Shown: positions 19,029-30,765 of the stretch, in pieces
Layout: each line of letters begins with the position of its first letter
Position numbering within the stretch: the first letter of the stretch is position 1
Assembly: GCA_029204045.2 (NCBI GenBank)
Contig: JAQNDB010000467.1
Span: forward strand, 19,035 to 83,034
Length of the DNA stretch: 64,000 nt
Reading direction: 5' to 3'
Source of the DNA: Tillandsia leiboldiana
Taxonomy: Eukaryota > Streptophyta > Magnoliopsida > Poales > Bromeliaceae
Program-made: the position numbers and the translations under genes
The notes under the pieces: model-generated
What the model saw: the letters and a program-made list of their open reading frames with translations, nothing else
The model's database searches: none
What the model was told of the DNA's origin: nothing

Positions 19029-19561
19029 GATACCATCTTAATCTGTCACGCCCCGGGGGTTTCTTTAAGCGGAAGACGACCACTGAAAAGATTTGCTAGC
19101 CCCGGTGGTCTCCCTTTCTAACACAGGGGAGCACCCCGAGACCCCATCTCGACGAACTCTACAACCATCGCAGTGTCTACGGTAAAAAGCCAAACTATGG
19201 GTAACAACCATAGGGAAAGAATCCTCATTCCCACCCATACCTTGCCCATGGTGCAAAAGGTATCGACCGATTACCCGCTGTAACCTAACACCAGAAGACC
19301 CAGGAGGTACAAGTTTAGACAAACGGCTATCCGGTTACCCATGACCGACAGACGGCCAACAAACCAACAACCACCGGTGGGTTGTGCTACCGCCTGAGCT
19401 AAACCGGAAAAAGAAACTCAACAGTCCCCGCACTCTCGCATCTCTACGCAGCTATACCCTGATCATTTCATTAGTTAGTAGCCAGTGGTAGTGTGCTCCA
19501 GTGGATGTTGGACAGCGACTACTGTGGTTAAAGCTGTTTTTCTCTGATACCATCTTAATCT
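19027..19561 (-). other. Serial LTR/PBS junctions inside C (template-switch-like)
   Basis: Read in sense. At 19561-19543, a D LTR end is followed by GATTAAGATGGTATCAGAG (PBS) and about 450 bp of leader-like interior (19542-19094). Then come the last 51 bp of the same LTR (19093-19043) and GATTAAGATGGTATCA (19042-19027), fused directly to integrase codons. The fusion lies exactly in TGGTATCA, which the PBS shares with the pol codons for Gly-Ile-Met. Confidence 0.7.
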
Positions 19562-20482
19562 GTCACGCCCCGGGGGTTTCTTTAAGCGGAAGACGACCAC
19601 TGAAAAGATTTAAATTTGCGTATATATTTTTTTTGAAACCAAACTTCCCCAGTGCGTGCCCAGACCCGCCGCATATACAAATTCACTCTGCGGACGGGCG
19701 GAGTCTCCTTTGTATATGCACGGCGTCCTGATTACAACAATCATACAATCATCACTTTAACCACACTAGTTCAACCGTCGAATACATACAACCGTTTTCA
19801 TAAGCATTACAGAGGCCGACTAATTTTGAAAGGATAAATCCACAAGTTTTAAAAGCGGTGCCCACACGGCACCCAGGTTTTTCAAAACGGTTTTCGAAAT
19901 CCATAAGTCCACAGGGTTTTAAAATGGTGCCCACCCGACACCCAGATTTTTAAAACGGTTTTCGCAATCCATAAATCCACAGGGTTTTAAAATGGTGCCC
20001 ACACGACACCCAGATTTTCAAAACGGTTTTCGCAATATTTTCTTTTTCTTTTCTTTTGTAGTTTGAAAGCGGCCAATCCGGAAAAGCAAAACAACCACCC
20101 ACAAGGATAATAAAAGACATCCCAACATCCACATCGACCCCACAAGGGTATCGCAATCCACATAGTAGCTACTAACAGGTAATGAAATGAGCAAAATAAG
20201 AAGTAAATACCGTCTATGACCTCGAAGGACCAAAAATGCTCCTACCACGGCCTCACCGTCGCCCTAGCTCTCACCCCCGAAGACACTTGTCACAGAGTGG
20301 GGAGTCAGCGACACAAGGTATAAAGATGAAAAGCAGGAAGACTGTAACTAAAGCAAACCGTAAGAAAACCAGAGTAACCGCCCTCTGCATCGTGCGATCG
20401 ACGATGTCCCCTCCCCCTGCAAAACCTGAACCGGGCACCTGCCTCGGCAACCCAGACCGAGAGCTAACCTCAAGAAGGAAAA

Positions 20483-20696
20483 ACCGAACCGAGCACCGAC
20501 CTCGGGAAAGAAAACCGAACCGAGCACCAACCTCGGGAAAGAAAACCGAACCGAGCACCAACCTCGGGAAAGAAAACCGAACCGAGCACCACCCTCGGGA
20601 AAGAAAACCGAACCGAGCACCAACCTCGGGAAAGAAAACCGAACCGAGCACCTACCTCGGTAAAGAAAACCGAACCGAGAACCTACCTCGGTAAAC
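20483..20696 (-). repeat. 31-bp minisatellite in D LTR (seven units)
   Basis: CGAGCACC-type marks at 20490, 20521, 20552, 20583, 20614, 20645 and 20676 give an exact 31-bp period. Each unit can pair CCGAG with CTCGG. No spacer diversity, so not a CRISPR. Confidence 0.85.
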
Positions 20697-20879
20697 CACG
20701 CCGAGCACCTACCCCGACGGGTCGCACCGCTCACACCTTGGCGCCTCAAACCCCCCACCTACGGGGGCCCCCACTACGTCACCTCGTGGGTATACACGGG
20801 TCATCGACCACTTTTCCGGAAAAGCACACCCTTTGCGGTGGCCAAACCGCGGGTGCGCATGCTGCAGCCTCGAGCATCG

Positions 20880-21155
20880 TAACCAAGTACACAAAACGAA
20901 ACCAACAATAATGAACCAAGTATCCAAAATGAAACCAGCAATAATGAACCAAGTACCCAAAACGAAACCAGCAATAATGAACCAAGTACCCAAAACGAAA
21001 CCAACAATAATGAACCAAGTACCCAAAACGAAACCAGCAATAATGAACCAAGTGCCCAAAACGAAACCAACAATAATGAACCAAGTACCCAAAACGAAAC
21101 CAGCAATAATGAACCAAGTACCCAAAACGAAACCAACAATAATGAGCCGAGTACA
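20880..21155 (-). repeat. 33-bp minisatellite in D LTR (about eight units)
   Basis: Unit AATAATGAACCAAGTACCC plus AAAACGAAACCA(G/A)C, 33 bp, so all frames stay open and give repeated 11-residue pseudo-peptides. J has a 9-bp AACCAAGTA repeat at the same LTR position (53645-53690). Confidence 0.85.
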
Positions 21156-22032
21156 CACCACATGATGATCATGACAGTAACGAAATTGTGCATAAAGGGG
21201 TTCTAAGGATGTACCCACCTGAAACGCGAAGAAGAAGATGCGTAGAAACTCCAGCTAAAACACTCCCACCTTGTGCCCGAAACAGCTACAGTGAAAAATA
21301 CTGTTAAAAACATCATCGCGGTCAAAAACACTCAAAAACGGGGCGAAACGGGCCAAAAACGGAGCTTCTGGGCTCCTTTCCTGAATGCTGGTGCACGAAA
21401 CCAGGCGTGGACCGGGTCCACGACAACAGGCGGCCGCGGCGTGGGCCGGGAGCACACTGCAGCCGTGGACCCGTGCGGCATGGGCCGGGCCGTGCACGGG
21501 CTCGGGCGCGCACCGGGTTCACTGTTCCCCGCTGCGGCGCCGAGCACCGGGTGCACGCCTAGGGCGTGCACCGAGCGGCCTGGCGTACGCTTTCCGTGCG
21601 CCGGGTCTGCGGCCCCGGGTCGCGGAGGCATGCGCCGGGTGCACGCCGGTCCGGTGGACCGTGCGGCCTGGCGCACGCGTCCGTGCACCGGGTCTGCGCC
21701 CCCGGGCCGCAGGAGCGTGCGCCGGGTGCACGCGGGCGCCGTGGACCGCGGCCTGAAATCCCCATTGTGAACAGTATACGTCCCCGTTTTCGGCTCCGGT
21801 CGCGACCCCGCGACTCCGGCGACTGCGGCGACGACCCCGTGAACACGGCAACGGCGGCGGTGGCCTCCCGTTTAACCACGGCGGCGGCGGCCTCCCGTTC
21901 AACAACCCACGACATCGACAAAAGAAAACCCCAGACCGAAATTAAACGAAAAGACCCGAACTGCTTACCCCGTTTTCGCCGGAGGAGGAGGAAGAAGGAG
22001 GATCGTCCGCCCCTCGCTCGTTCATCTTAATC

Positions 22033-23334
22033 TGTCACGCCCCGGGGGGTTAATTTAGCGGAAACGGATTACAAAAGGTATGCATTTTTTTTTTTTAAAC
22101 CTTCTTCCCCGGCGCGTGCCCAGATCCGCCGCATATACAGGATCACTCTACAAACGGACAGAGTCTCCCCTGTATATGCACGGCGTCGCGGTTTGTACAA
22201 TGTTCAATAACGAGTAGACATTCAATCACAACAATCCAATACATACAACCATTCACAATATGCTGAATAAACTCACGGCCGATTAGTTTGAAAGGATAAA
22301 TCCCACAGTAGTTGAAACGGCGCCCACCCGGCACCCATATTTTGAAAACTCTTTTTCGAAAGCAACATAAACTCAGGGGTTTGAAAAACAGTGCCCACAC
22401 GACACTTAGGTTTTGAAATCCATTTTCGCAAACCATAAATCCACAAGGTTTTGAAAACGGTGCCCACACGGTACCCGAGTTTTGAAATAGTAGTTTTCGC
22501 AATCTGTCCTTTTATTTGCTATTTTATTTTCCAAAGCGGCCCGCAGAGATGTAAAGAAAACTAAACCATTCATTTGTCACCGTACCGACATCCACACCGA
22601 CCCCACGAGGGTATCGAGAACCATCCACAGTCTACAAATAATAAATGGAATGCGAAAGTAAAAGGTAAAGTACTGTTCCGGTCTCCTGGGACCCAAAATC
22701 TCTAGCCGCGGCCTCACCGTCGGCTAACTCTCCCCCCTGTAAGACCCTGTCGCAAAGTGGGAAGTCAGCGACTAAACAAAAGTGATAATAGTAAAGCAGG
22801 TAAAGAAAACGTCCAACCGTAGTCTATCCGGAGCAACCACCCTCGCAATGGAAAAGTAAAATCAAACACCTGTAAACCTGCAATACCCGATCCCGTCGGA
22901 CAACTAAACCGACGGATCGCACCGCGCCCAAGTCGGACAACTAAACCGAATGGCTCGCACCGCTCCCACATCGGACAACTAAACCGACGGGTCGCACCGC
23001 TCACACCTTGGCGCATCCAAGCCCCACAACTAAAGAGGCCCCACGCCGTCCTGTGGGTATACACGGGTCATGGACCACTTTTCCGGAAAAGCACACCCTT
23101 TGCGGTGGCCAAACCGCGGGTGCGCGTGTTGCAGCCGAGCATAGTAACCGTGAACCATATATATATATCAATGTATGAGAACCGTATGAAATAACATATA
23201 CATATCCACTACATACACCTATCCATGCATGAGAGCCACATGAAACAATATATATATCTAATCATAAGAACCGTAAAGCCATAACGAATAATTGATGCCT
23301 CCCTACCATGTTTAACCCAAGTACACATAAGGTT
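22033..23334 (-). repeat. 5' LTR of C, segment below A2
   Basis: Matches 14962-16265 of the 3' LTR, with scattered substitutions (for example GTATGCA here versus GTATGTA). Interrupted by A2 at AGGTT (23330-23334). The flanking GATTAAGATG (sense) at 22032-22023 is the spacer to the PBS. Confidence 0.9.
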
Positions 23335-24705
23335 TGTTACGGCTTTTTGGTGTTGGCATATTTCGTGAGTCAAGTCAGTGAGTTGAGTCGGAGTCTTAAA
23401 GGGATCAAATTGTCAATCAGCAATCAAAGACTTACAGAAGATTCAACAAGAGCTCAAGTTGACACTCAGTGTCTTGAGTCTTGAAGATTGAAGTTGAAGA
23501 ATTGTGGATCAGTTACATCAATCTCAAGAAGAAAGTATTCAAGAGGATCAGGTATGTTTAACTAAATAATTGTGGTGATCCGAATACTTTCTTATAGTGT
23601 AGAAATACTTGGATGAACTTTTAATTGCATAATAATCAAAAACTGGTGTTCGGACTTGTTCAGGATCCGGATCAGAGCCAACGATCCGGATCCCGAAGGT
23701 TGTTGCTTCATACAAGACTTCGATCCGGATCCATGCAATTTCCGATCCGGATCCCGAATGTTAAGTTTTCTGATTTGTATGAACGATCCGGATCGGGCAA
23801 TGCAATCCGGATCCCGAACCCTTGGTTTTCTGGAATCGTCAATCTCGTTACGACGATCCGGATCGCAGTAAATCCGATCCGGATCGCCGTCTTGAAAATT
23901 TCCAGATAAGGTATGTTTTTGATTCTTATCTCTTTCCAAAGGTTTCTAAACTATAAATAGACATTTAGGGTTTCTCAAGAACGTGGGTTCTCTACCGATT
24001 AATTTATAAAACACTTGAGAGCAACCCTAGAGGCTAGGTTTTTATCGTTCTTCTTTATAGCCTCTTTTAGGTCAATTCGATGGTTCCTTCAAGAACATAT
24101 CTTTGGTCGAATTGATCTAATCTTTGCTTAGAGATTTCTTCTACGGTTCTTCATTGATAATCTAAGCAAAGGATCACCATCGAAGTCAATATTCTTATCG
24201 ACTGAGTTTGCGTCGTGGATTCGACGTGGCATCGTGGATTCGGTGTGCTAAAGGCGTTTCGTGGATTCGAAGCGTGCGTTCGTGGATTCGAACGTGAGCA
24301 GTGGACGGGCAAAACGGTGGAGCGCGAGGTCCAAGAAATTGAAGGAGGGGTTAAATCCGTGGAGACGGTAATCACCTTGTTATTCTTCTTTTCTTAGGGA
24401 TTGTTATTGCGTGGATATCCAACCGGTCAGCGCGAGGTCCGAAGAAGCTGAAGGAGGGGTTGAGTCCGTGGAGTCGGTAATCACCTTGTTATTCTTCTAT
24501 TCTTAGTGGATTGTTATTGCGTGTTGGTCCCGTGGTTTTTCTCCTGGATTGGAGTTTCCACGTATATCTCGGTGTGCTGTTTTTATTTTCCGCATTGGTT
24601 TTTATTTTGCACTGAGATTGAGTTTTTAAGTATTACACCTATTCACCCCCCTCTAGTTGTTTGATAGTACCTATTTAGATCCTTGTGGATCCATAAAAAC
24701 CAACA
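23335..24705 (+). repeat. 5' LTR of A2
   Basis: 1371 bp, TGTTACGG to CCAACA, then the PBS (TGGTATCAGAGC from 24708). It has the same palindrome cluster, TATA, hairpin array and 108-bp duplication as A1. It differs from A1 in GTGGGTTCTCTACCG (A1: GTGGGAGCTACGGCCG) and in the LTR end. About seven sites differ from the 3' LTR. Confidence 0.92.
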
Positions 24706-24739
24706 ATTGGTATCAGAGCGGGTTTTAGGTTTATCTATC

Positions 24740-26699
24740 ATGATGGGTGAAAGTGGTAATATTTATAGACCTCCTCTTTTTGATGGGACTAATTATGCTT
24801 ATTGGAAAGTGCGGATGAGAGCTTTTCTCATCGCAATTGATGAGCGGGTATGGCAATCCGTGGAATGCGGTTGGGTGCATCCTGTTGAGGAAGTAGGAAA
24901 TTCTACTACCCCAAAACCTCGCTCTAGATGGTCCAAAGAGGAATTTGAAAGATCTTCTTACAATGGGAAAGGTATGAACGCTTTATTTAATTCTCTTTCC
25001 TCGACTGAGTTCACACGAATTTCCGCGTGTGAAACCGCGAAGGAAATTTGGGATATTCTCAAAATTACACATGAGGGTACTAATCTTGTAAAAATTCAAA
25101 AGCTCCAGATGCTTACAAGTCAATTTGACTCTATTCATATGGAAGAGCATGAATTGTTTACAGATTATTACACTAGACTTCAAGATGTAATAAATACATG
25201 TGCTAATTTAGGAGAAAAGATCCCGGAGTCGAGAATTGTAAGAAAGATACTTCGGACTCTTCCGGAACGGTTTAGGGCAAAGGTTACCGCCATTGAAACC
25301 GTTAGTCATCCGGATGAGATGAGTGTAGAGGAATTAGTAGGTGCTTTGCAAACTTATGAAATGACTTTTCCTACTAATCAAGTTTCTTCCAAGTCTTCTT
25401 CTAAGCTTACAGGTATTGCATTCAAATCCACAAAGGAAGAAGATAGCGAATCAAGTTCCGACGATGAAATCTCTTTTGCCGATTTTGAAGAACAATTGGC
25501 GCGGATCACAAAGAAATTTCGTCGGAAATTTTGGAAGAATCGAACCGATGGATCTTCATCCACGAAACCATCTAAAGGATCATCGGGTTCTAAATCCTCT
25601 AATCTCAAAGGCGTTGCAAAACCTTCTAAAGAAAAAGAAAAGGATGATTTCGAAGGGGAAATCCAATGCTATCGATGCAAAGGCTACGGCCATTTTTCAA
25701 CGGATTGTCCTTCTAAGAAATCATATAGAAAGAAGGCTTTGCAAGCAAAAACTTGGGACGATTCTACTTCTAATGAATCGACCTCAAGTAAAGAGGAAAA
25801 AGTTGTTGCCTCTCATGCCTCTCATATTCCCTCTTCTAATGGTTGCTTATCATCTTTAATCACTGACTCTATTCCTTTGATTTTGCATGAAATATCAACA
25901 TCCGGCGGAGAGTCATCAAGTGAGGGGGAGTCGGACGAGGAAGAACTCGTGAGGCATATCAACAACTTCTTGCGGAATCTAAGAAGATGGCCAAGCATAT
26001 CAAGAAGTTGAAGAAGCAACGACTTGAGAATCAAGACGAGAATCATGCTTTAAAGATAAAACTTCATGATCTCGAGGAGGAACAAGGACGCTTATTGGAT
26101 AATAATGAAATCCTCCAAGAAAAGCTAAACCAATCGGAGACAAACGCTACATCATATATGGACAAGATTGGTTTCTAGAAAAACAGTTTGAGGAGATTCA
26201 TGTCACCAACCAAGTTTTGACCAAGCAAGTTCATGAACTCAAATTCGACATACAAAGGCTTTCAACCGGTTCGAAGAAACATGATTGTATGTCCCGATTA
26301 GGTCAAACAAGCAAGGTTGGTTTGGGATTCAAAAAGGACCAAACTGTTCATGCTTCAAGTTCCACAATGAAATTGAAAGGAAGAACTTGTCACTTATGTG
26401 GACTTGAAGGACATTTGGTGAAGAATTGCCCGAAAAAGAGAAAGAAGAGTCCTTCGGCAACTTCATCTACGGAGCGAACTCAACGGAATCAAAAGACACA
26501 TCAAGTCAAAGGAGTTCACTCAACCCACCAAAGGTCCGAGCCACATCATCAATCATACAAGTGGATCACTACGAGGCAAAGACCTAAGGTGGACCAACAG
26601 TCAAAGCGGACAACCCCCGGCCACAATGAATCAAGACAACCCAAAATTCGACAATTTTGGATTCGGAAAGGTGATATCTTTCCTTGTCTTAAGTTCTAA
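24740..26699 (+). pseudogene. gag: Gag of A2, first copy, two frameshifts
   Basis: Starts ATG 24740 like A1 and keeps the N-terminal Gag domain and knuckle 1 (KGYGHFSTDC). A one-base deletion near 25950 (CTCGTGAGG versus CTCGTTGAGG) shifts the frame. A second, near 26171 (GGTTTCTAG versus GGTTTTCTAG), shifts it again, after which knuckle 2 and the C-terminus are intact to 26699. Both changes are in short homopolymers and may be sequencing errors, since the second copy lacks the first one. Confidence 0.85.
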
Positions 26700-28363
26700 A
26701 TAGCTTATGACTGTATGTAATGCTTTGATTGGTTTTCCTTTCATATTTTTCTGAATCTCTGCATTACATGTTTTCAATGCTCTTCGTTTTTATGTTTTGT
26801 TTAAACAAAAGGTTTTTAACGAACAAGTGCATTGAATGAAAAGGGTCTTCACGTTTATTCACTCCAAATTAATTTTATTTGGATTATCAACTTTACTCCA
26901 TAATCATAATCTTGAAGATACTTCATTATAGGAGTTTTTGATATTATAAGCATCAAATTTTAGAAATCATGTGTGATCTTTAGATGCTTAATCTATCTCG
27001 GTTGTGTGAATTCATTGTGATAAACGTGAGACGACCGATTGATTAAAATTTGGGATTTAATTCTTGCACGTAAGAGATTGCATTCTTACAAGGGTAAATA
27101 AATGAATTTTAAAAGATGTGAAAAGAGTTACATCCGAAAGGAGTGTGAAAACTACCACCACATGTAGGAAAGAGCTGCCACCCCGGTCGTCCGGTTTGTG
27201 TGTGAAGCTACCACATGTTATGGATGCTTGATAGTATTTTATGAGAAAATCTTTAGTTGAAGCATTTGGAGATTTATATGCCAAAGCTCTTATATTTTGA
27301 ATAATCTCTTGGTTGGTATAAGGTGGGATAGTTGAAAGATGCTCAAAGAGCCACCCTTAGGTATTTTAGTGTTTATCTCAAATTTGAAAGGGTATGAAAT
27401 CAAATTGATGTCATTTGGAAATCTCTGTAAGTCATCTTTGTACATCCGTACATCTGATAGACTTTGGATCTCAAGATTATTTTTGATGACTTGTGTTTGA
27501 TGAATATAACATGAAAACGGTTTATAATGTTTTACCTTTATTTTTCATGATTTCGGAGTAAATCTTTTTAATTTTTGTAAAATTAATTGGATTGAATGAC
27601 ATCTATGTGATCTCATATTATTCTCATGCACTTAAATTGTTTTCTTGATGGAATACAAATCGGTAATTCAAATATTTCAAAATCTGGATTTGTTTCAAGA
27701 AATTATTTGATTTTTGCATTCAAGTACCGGTACGCAATCTATATTTTGTTATATACCGGAACTGATCTTGTATCTCTTTTTCACTATGGACTAATGATGT
27801 TAGTGATTTCCTTTGTCTAGTATGTTCACTGTTTGACAATTTTGTGACAAAAAGGGGGAGAAGAGAAATAGGGGAGAAGAGATCATAGGGGAGAAGAGAT
27901 CATCGAGATAAGGGGAGACAGAGATGAGATCATCGAGATAGGGGGAGAACGGAAAATGATGATCGTATCACAAAGGGGGAGAACATAGATGCTCAAGAAC
28001 ATGGAGAACATGAGAACATGTTAGAGATGCTCAGATAGGGGGAGACAAAGAAAAGATTGAAGAGCCGAAAAACAAAAGAACCAAAAGGACGAATCAAATG
28101 TAGGATTTTAATTTCTAACGACTAACGTTTGATTTTGTTTGGAGTTTTGTTTTGCAGGAATTACATCACTTTAAGACTCCAAGTCCTAAGTCATAGAGTA
28201 TGTTCTAGACTGTTGGTTCAAATGTAATTTTGTATTTATTGGATCTTTCACGCAAGAAAATCAATGTGGTGATAACTGAATTTCGACTTTTTGGTTTAAG
28301 ATGAGTGACTTGAGCGCTTTTATGTATTTTGGGTTTTGTCACGAAATTGCCAAAGGGGGAGAT
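26700..28363 (+). other. Post-gag noncoding region of A2, first copy
   Basis: Same order as in A1: conserved block (about 27105-27350) with the CCGG hairpin, ORF2 deletion zone, several GGGGGAG runs (27850-28050), PPT at 28352-28363. From about 27280 on, one-base indels against the second copy become frequent. Confidence 0.75.
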
Positions 28364-29605
28364 TGTTACGGCATTTTGGTATTGGCATATTTCGTGAGTC
28401 AAGTCAGTGAGTTGAGTCGGAGTCTTAAAGGGATCAAATTGTCAATCAGCAATCAAAGACTTAGAGAAGATTCAACAAGAGCTCAAGTTGACACTCAGTG
28501 TCTTGAGTCTTGAAGATTGAAGTTGAAGAATTGTGGATCAGTTACATCAATCTCAAGAAGAAAGTATTCAAGAGGATCAGGTATGTTTTAACTAAATAAT
28601 TGTGGTGATCCGAATACTTTCTTATAGTGTAGAAACACTTGGATGAACTTTAATTGCATAAAATCAAAAACTGGTGTTCGACATGTTCAGGATCCGGATC
28701 AGAGCCAACGATCCGGATCCCGAAGGTTGTTGTTCATACAAGACTTCGATCCGGATCCATGCAATTTCCGATCCGGATCCCGAATGTTAAGTTTTTCTGA
28801 TTGTATGAACGATCCGGATCGGGAATGCAATCCGGATCCCGAACCCTTGGTTTTCTGGAATCGTCAATCTCGTTACGACGATCCGGATCGCAGTAAATCG
28901 ATCCGGATCGCCGTCCTGAAAATTTCCAGATAAGGTATGTTTTTGATTCTTATCTCTTTCCAAAGGTTCTAAACTATAAATAGACATTTAGGGTTTCTCA
29001 AAAACGTGGGAGCTCGGCCGATAATTTATAAAACACTTGAGAGCAACCCTAGAGGCTAGTTTTTTATCGTTCTTCTTTATAGCCTCTTTAGGTCAATTCG
29101 ATGGTTCTTTCAAGAACATATCTTTTGTCGAATTGATCTAATCTTTGCTTAGAGATTTCTTCTACGGTTCTTCAATTGATAAAAGCAAAGGATCACCATC
29201 GAAGTCAATATTCTTATCGACTGAGTTTGCGTCGTGGATTCGACGTGGCATCGTGGATTCGGTGTGCTAAAGGCGTTTCGTGGATTCGAAACGTGCGCTC
29301 GTGGATTAGAACGTGAGGAGTGGACGGGCGGCAAAATCGGTGGAGCGCGAGGTCCAAGAAATTGAAGGAGGGGTAAATCCGTGGAGACGGTAATCACCTT
29401 GTTATTCTTCTTTCTTAGGGATTGTTATTGCGTGGAATCCAACCGGTCAGCGCAAGGTCCGAAGAAGCTGAAGGAGGGTTTGAGTCCGTGGAGTCGGTAA
29501 TCACCTTGTTATTCTTCTATTCTTAGTGGATTGTTATTGCGTGTTGGTCCCGTGGTTTTTCTCCTGGATTGGAGTTTCCACGTAATCTCGGTGTGCTGGT
29601 TTTTA
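28364..29605 (+). repeat. Middle LTR of A2, ending at the gap, rich in small indels
   Basis: A-type LTR but with A1-like variants (GGCATTTTGG, GTGGGAGCTCGGCCG) rather than those of the flanking A2 LTRs. It has many one-base losses and gains (for example GTATGTTTTAAC, CATAAAATC, GGTTCTAAAC). It stops at the N run about 100 bp before the expected LTR end. Confidence 0.8.
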
Positions 29606-29705
29606 NNNNNNNNNNNNNNNNNNNNNNNNNNNNNNNNNNNNNNNNNNNNNNNNNNNNNNNNNNNNNNNNNNNNNNNNNNNNNNNNNNNNNNNNNNNNNNN
29701 NNNNN
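29606..29705. other. Assembly gap (100 N)
   Basis: Exactly 100 unknown bases, the usual placeholder for a gap of unknown length. Sequence resumes inside gag. Confidence 0.99.
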
Positions 29706-30765
29706 GTGATTTCGAAGGGGAAATCCAATGCTATCGATGCAAAGGCTACGGCCATTTTTCAACGGATTGTCCTTCTAAGAAATCATATAGAAAGAAGGCT
29801 TTGCAAGCAAAAACTTGGGACGATTCTACTTCTAATGAATCGACCTCAAGTAAAGAGGAAAAAGTTGTTGCCTCTCATGCCTCTCATATTCCCTCTTCTA
29901 ATGGTTGCTTATCATCTTTAATCACTGACTCTATTCCTTTGATTTGCATGAAATATCAACATCCGGCGGAGAGTCATCAAGTGAGGGGGAGTCCGGACGA
30001 GGAAGAACTCGTTGAGGCATATCAACACCTTCTTGCGGAATCTAAGAAGATGGCCAAGCATATCAAGAAGTTGAAGAAGCAACGACTTGAGAATCAAGAC
30101 GAGAATCATTGCTTTAAAGATAAAACTTCATGATCTCGAGGAGGAACAAGGACGCTTATTGGATAATAATGAAATCCTCCAAGAAAAGCTAAACCAATCG
30201 GAGACAAACGCTACATCATATATGGACAAGATTGGTTTTCTAGAAAAAACAGTTTGAGGAGATTCATGTCACCAACCAAGTTTTGACCAAGCAAGTTCAT
30301 GAACTCAAATTCGACATACAAAGGCTTTCAACCGGTTCGAAGAAACATGATTGTATGTCCCGATTAGGTCAAACAAGCAAGGTTGGTTTGGGATTCAAAA
30401 AGGACCAAACTGTTCATGCTTCAAGTTCCACAATGAAATTGAAAGGAAGAACTTGTCACTTATGTGGACTTGAAGGACATTTGGTGAAGAATTGCCCGAA
30501 AAAGAGAAAGAAGAGTCCTTCGGCAACTTCATCTACGGAGCGAACTCAACGGAATCAAAAGACACATCAAGTCAAAGGAGTTCACTCAACCCACCAAAGG
30601 TCCGAGCCACATCATCAATCATACAAGTGGATCACTACGAGGCAAAGACCTAAGGTGGACCAACAGTCAAAGCGGACAACCCCCGGCCACAATGAATCAA
30701 GACAACCCAAAATTCGACAATTTTGGATTCGGAAAGGTGATATCTTTCCTTGTCTTAAGTTCTAA
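29706..30765 (+). pseudogene. gag: Gag of A2, second copy, 3' part with indels
   Basis: Begins just before knuckle 1 and runs to the normal Gag end IFPCLKF at 30765. Indels include GATTTGCATG (loss), GAGTCCGGACG (gain), AATCATTGC (gain) and an extra A in GAAAAAACAG near 30245. None are shared with the first copy, although both copies share private substitutions (for example VKNCPKKRKKSPSA), as expected for two noisy readings of one sequence or a very recent duplicate. Confidence 0.8.

Larger units (their letters stand above)
19562..22022 (-). repeat. LTR of D, truncated (chromovirus subfamily related to C)
   Basis: Starts on the low side with TGTCACGCCCCGGGGG and follows the C LTR order: three GGTGCC repeats (19850-20030), 31-bp and 33-bp minisatellites, the TTTTCCGGAAAA/GGCCAA hairpin module (20812-20855), and a GC-rich duplicated block (21420-21750). 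It matches C until CGCCGGAGGAGG...ATCGTCC near 21976-22000 and then stops. About 600 bp of U3 is missing and 22023-22032 is the C PBS-side spacer. Confidence 0.75.

Noticed and set aside
20483..20696. CRISPR-like regular repeats
   Set aside because: Units are directly adjacent with no unique spacers, in a plant retrotransposon LTR.
20709..21218. ORFs with repeated hydrophobic 11-residue units, resembling a membrane protein
   Set aside because: Translation of a 33-bp DNA minisatellite (33 is divisible by 3, so all frames stay open).
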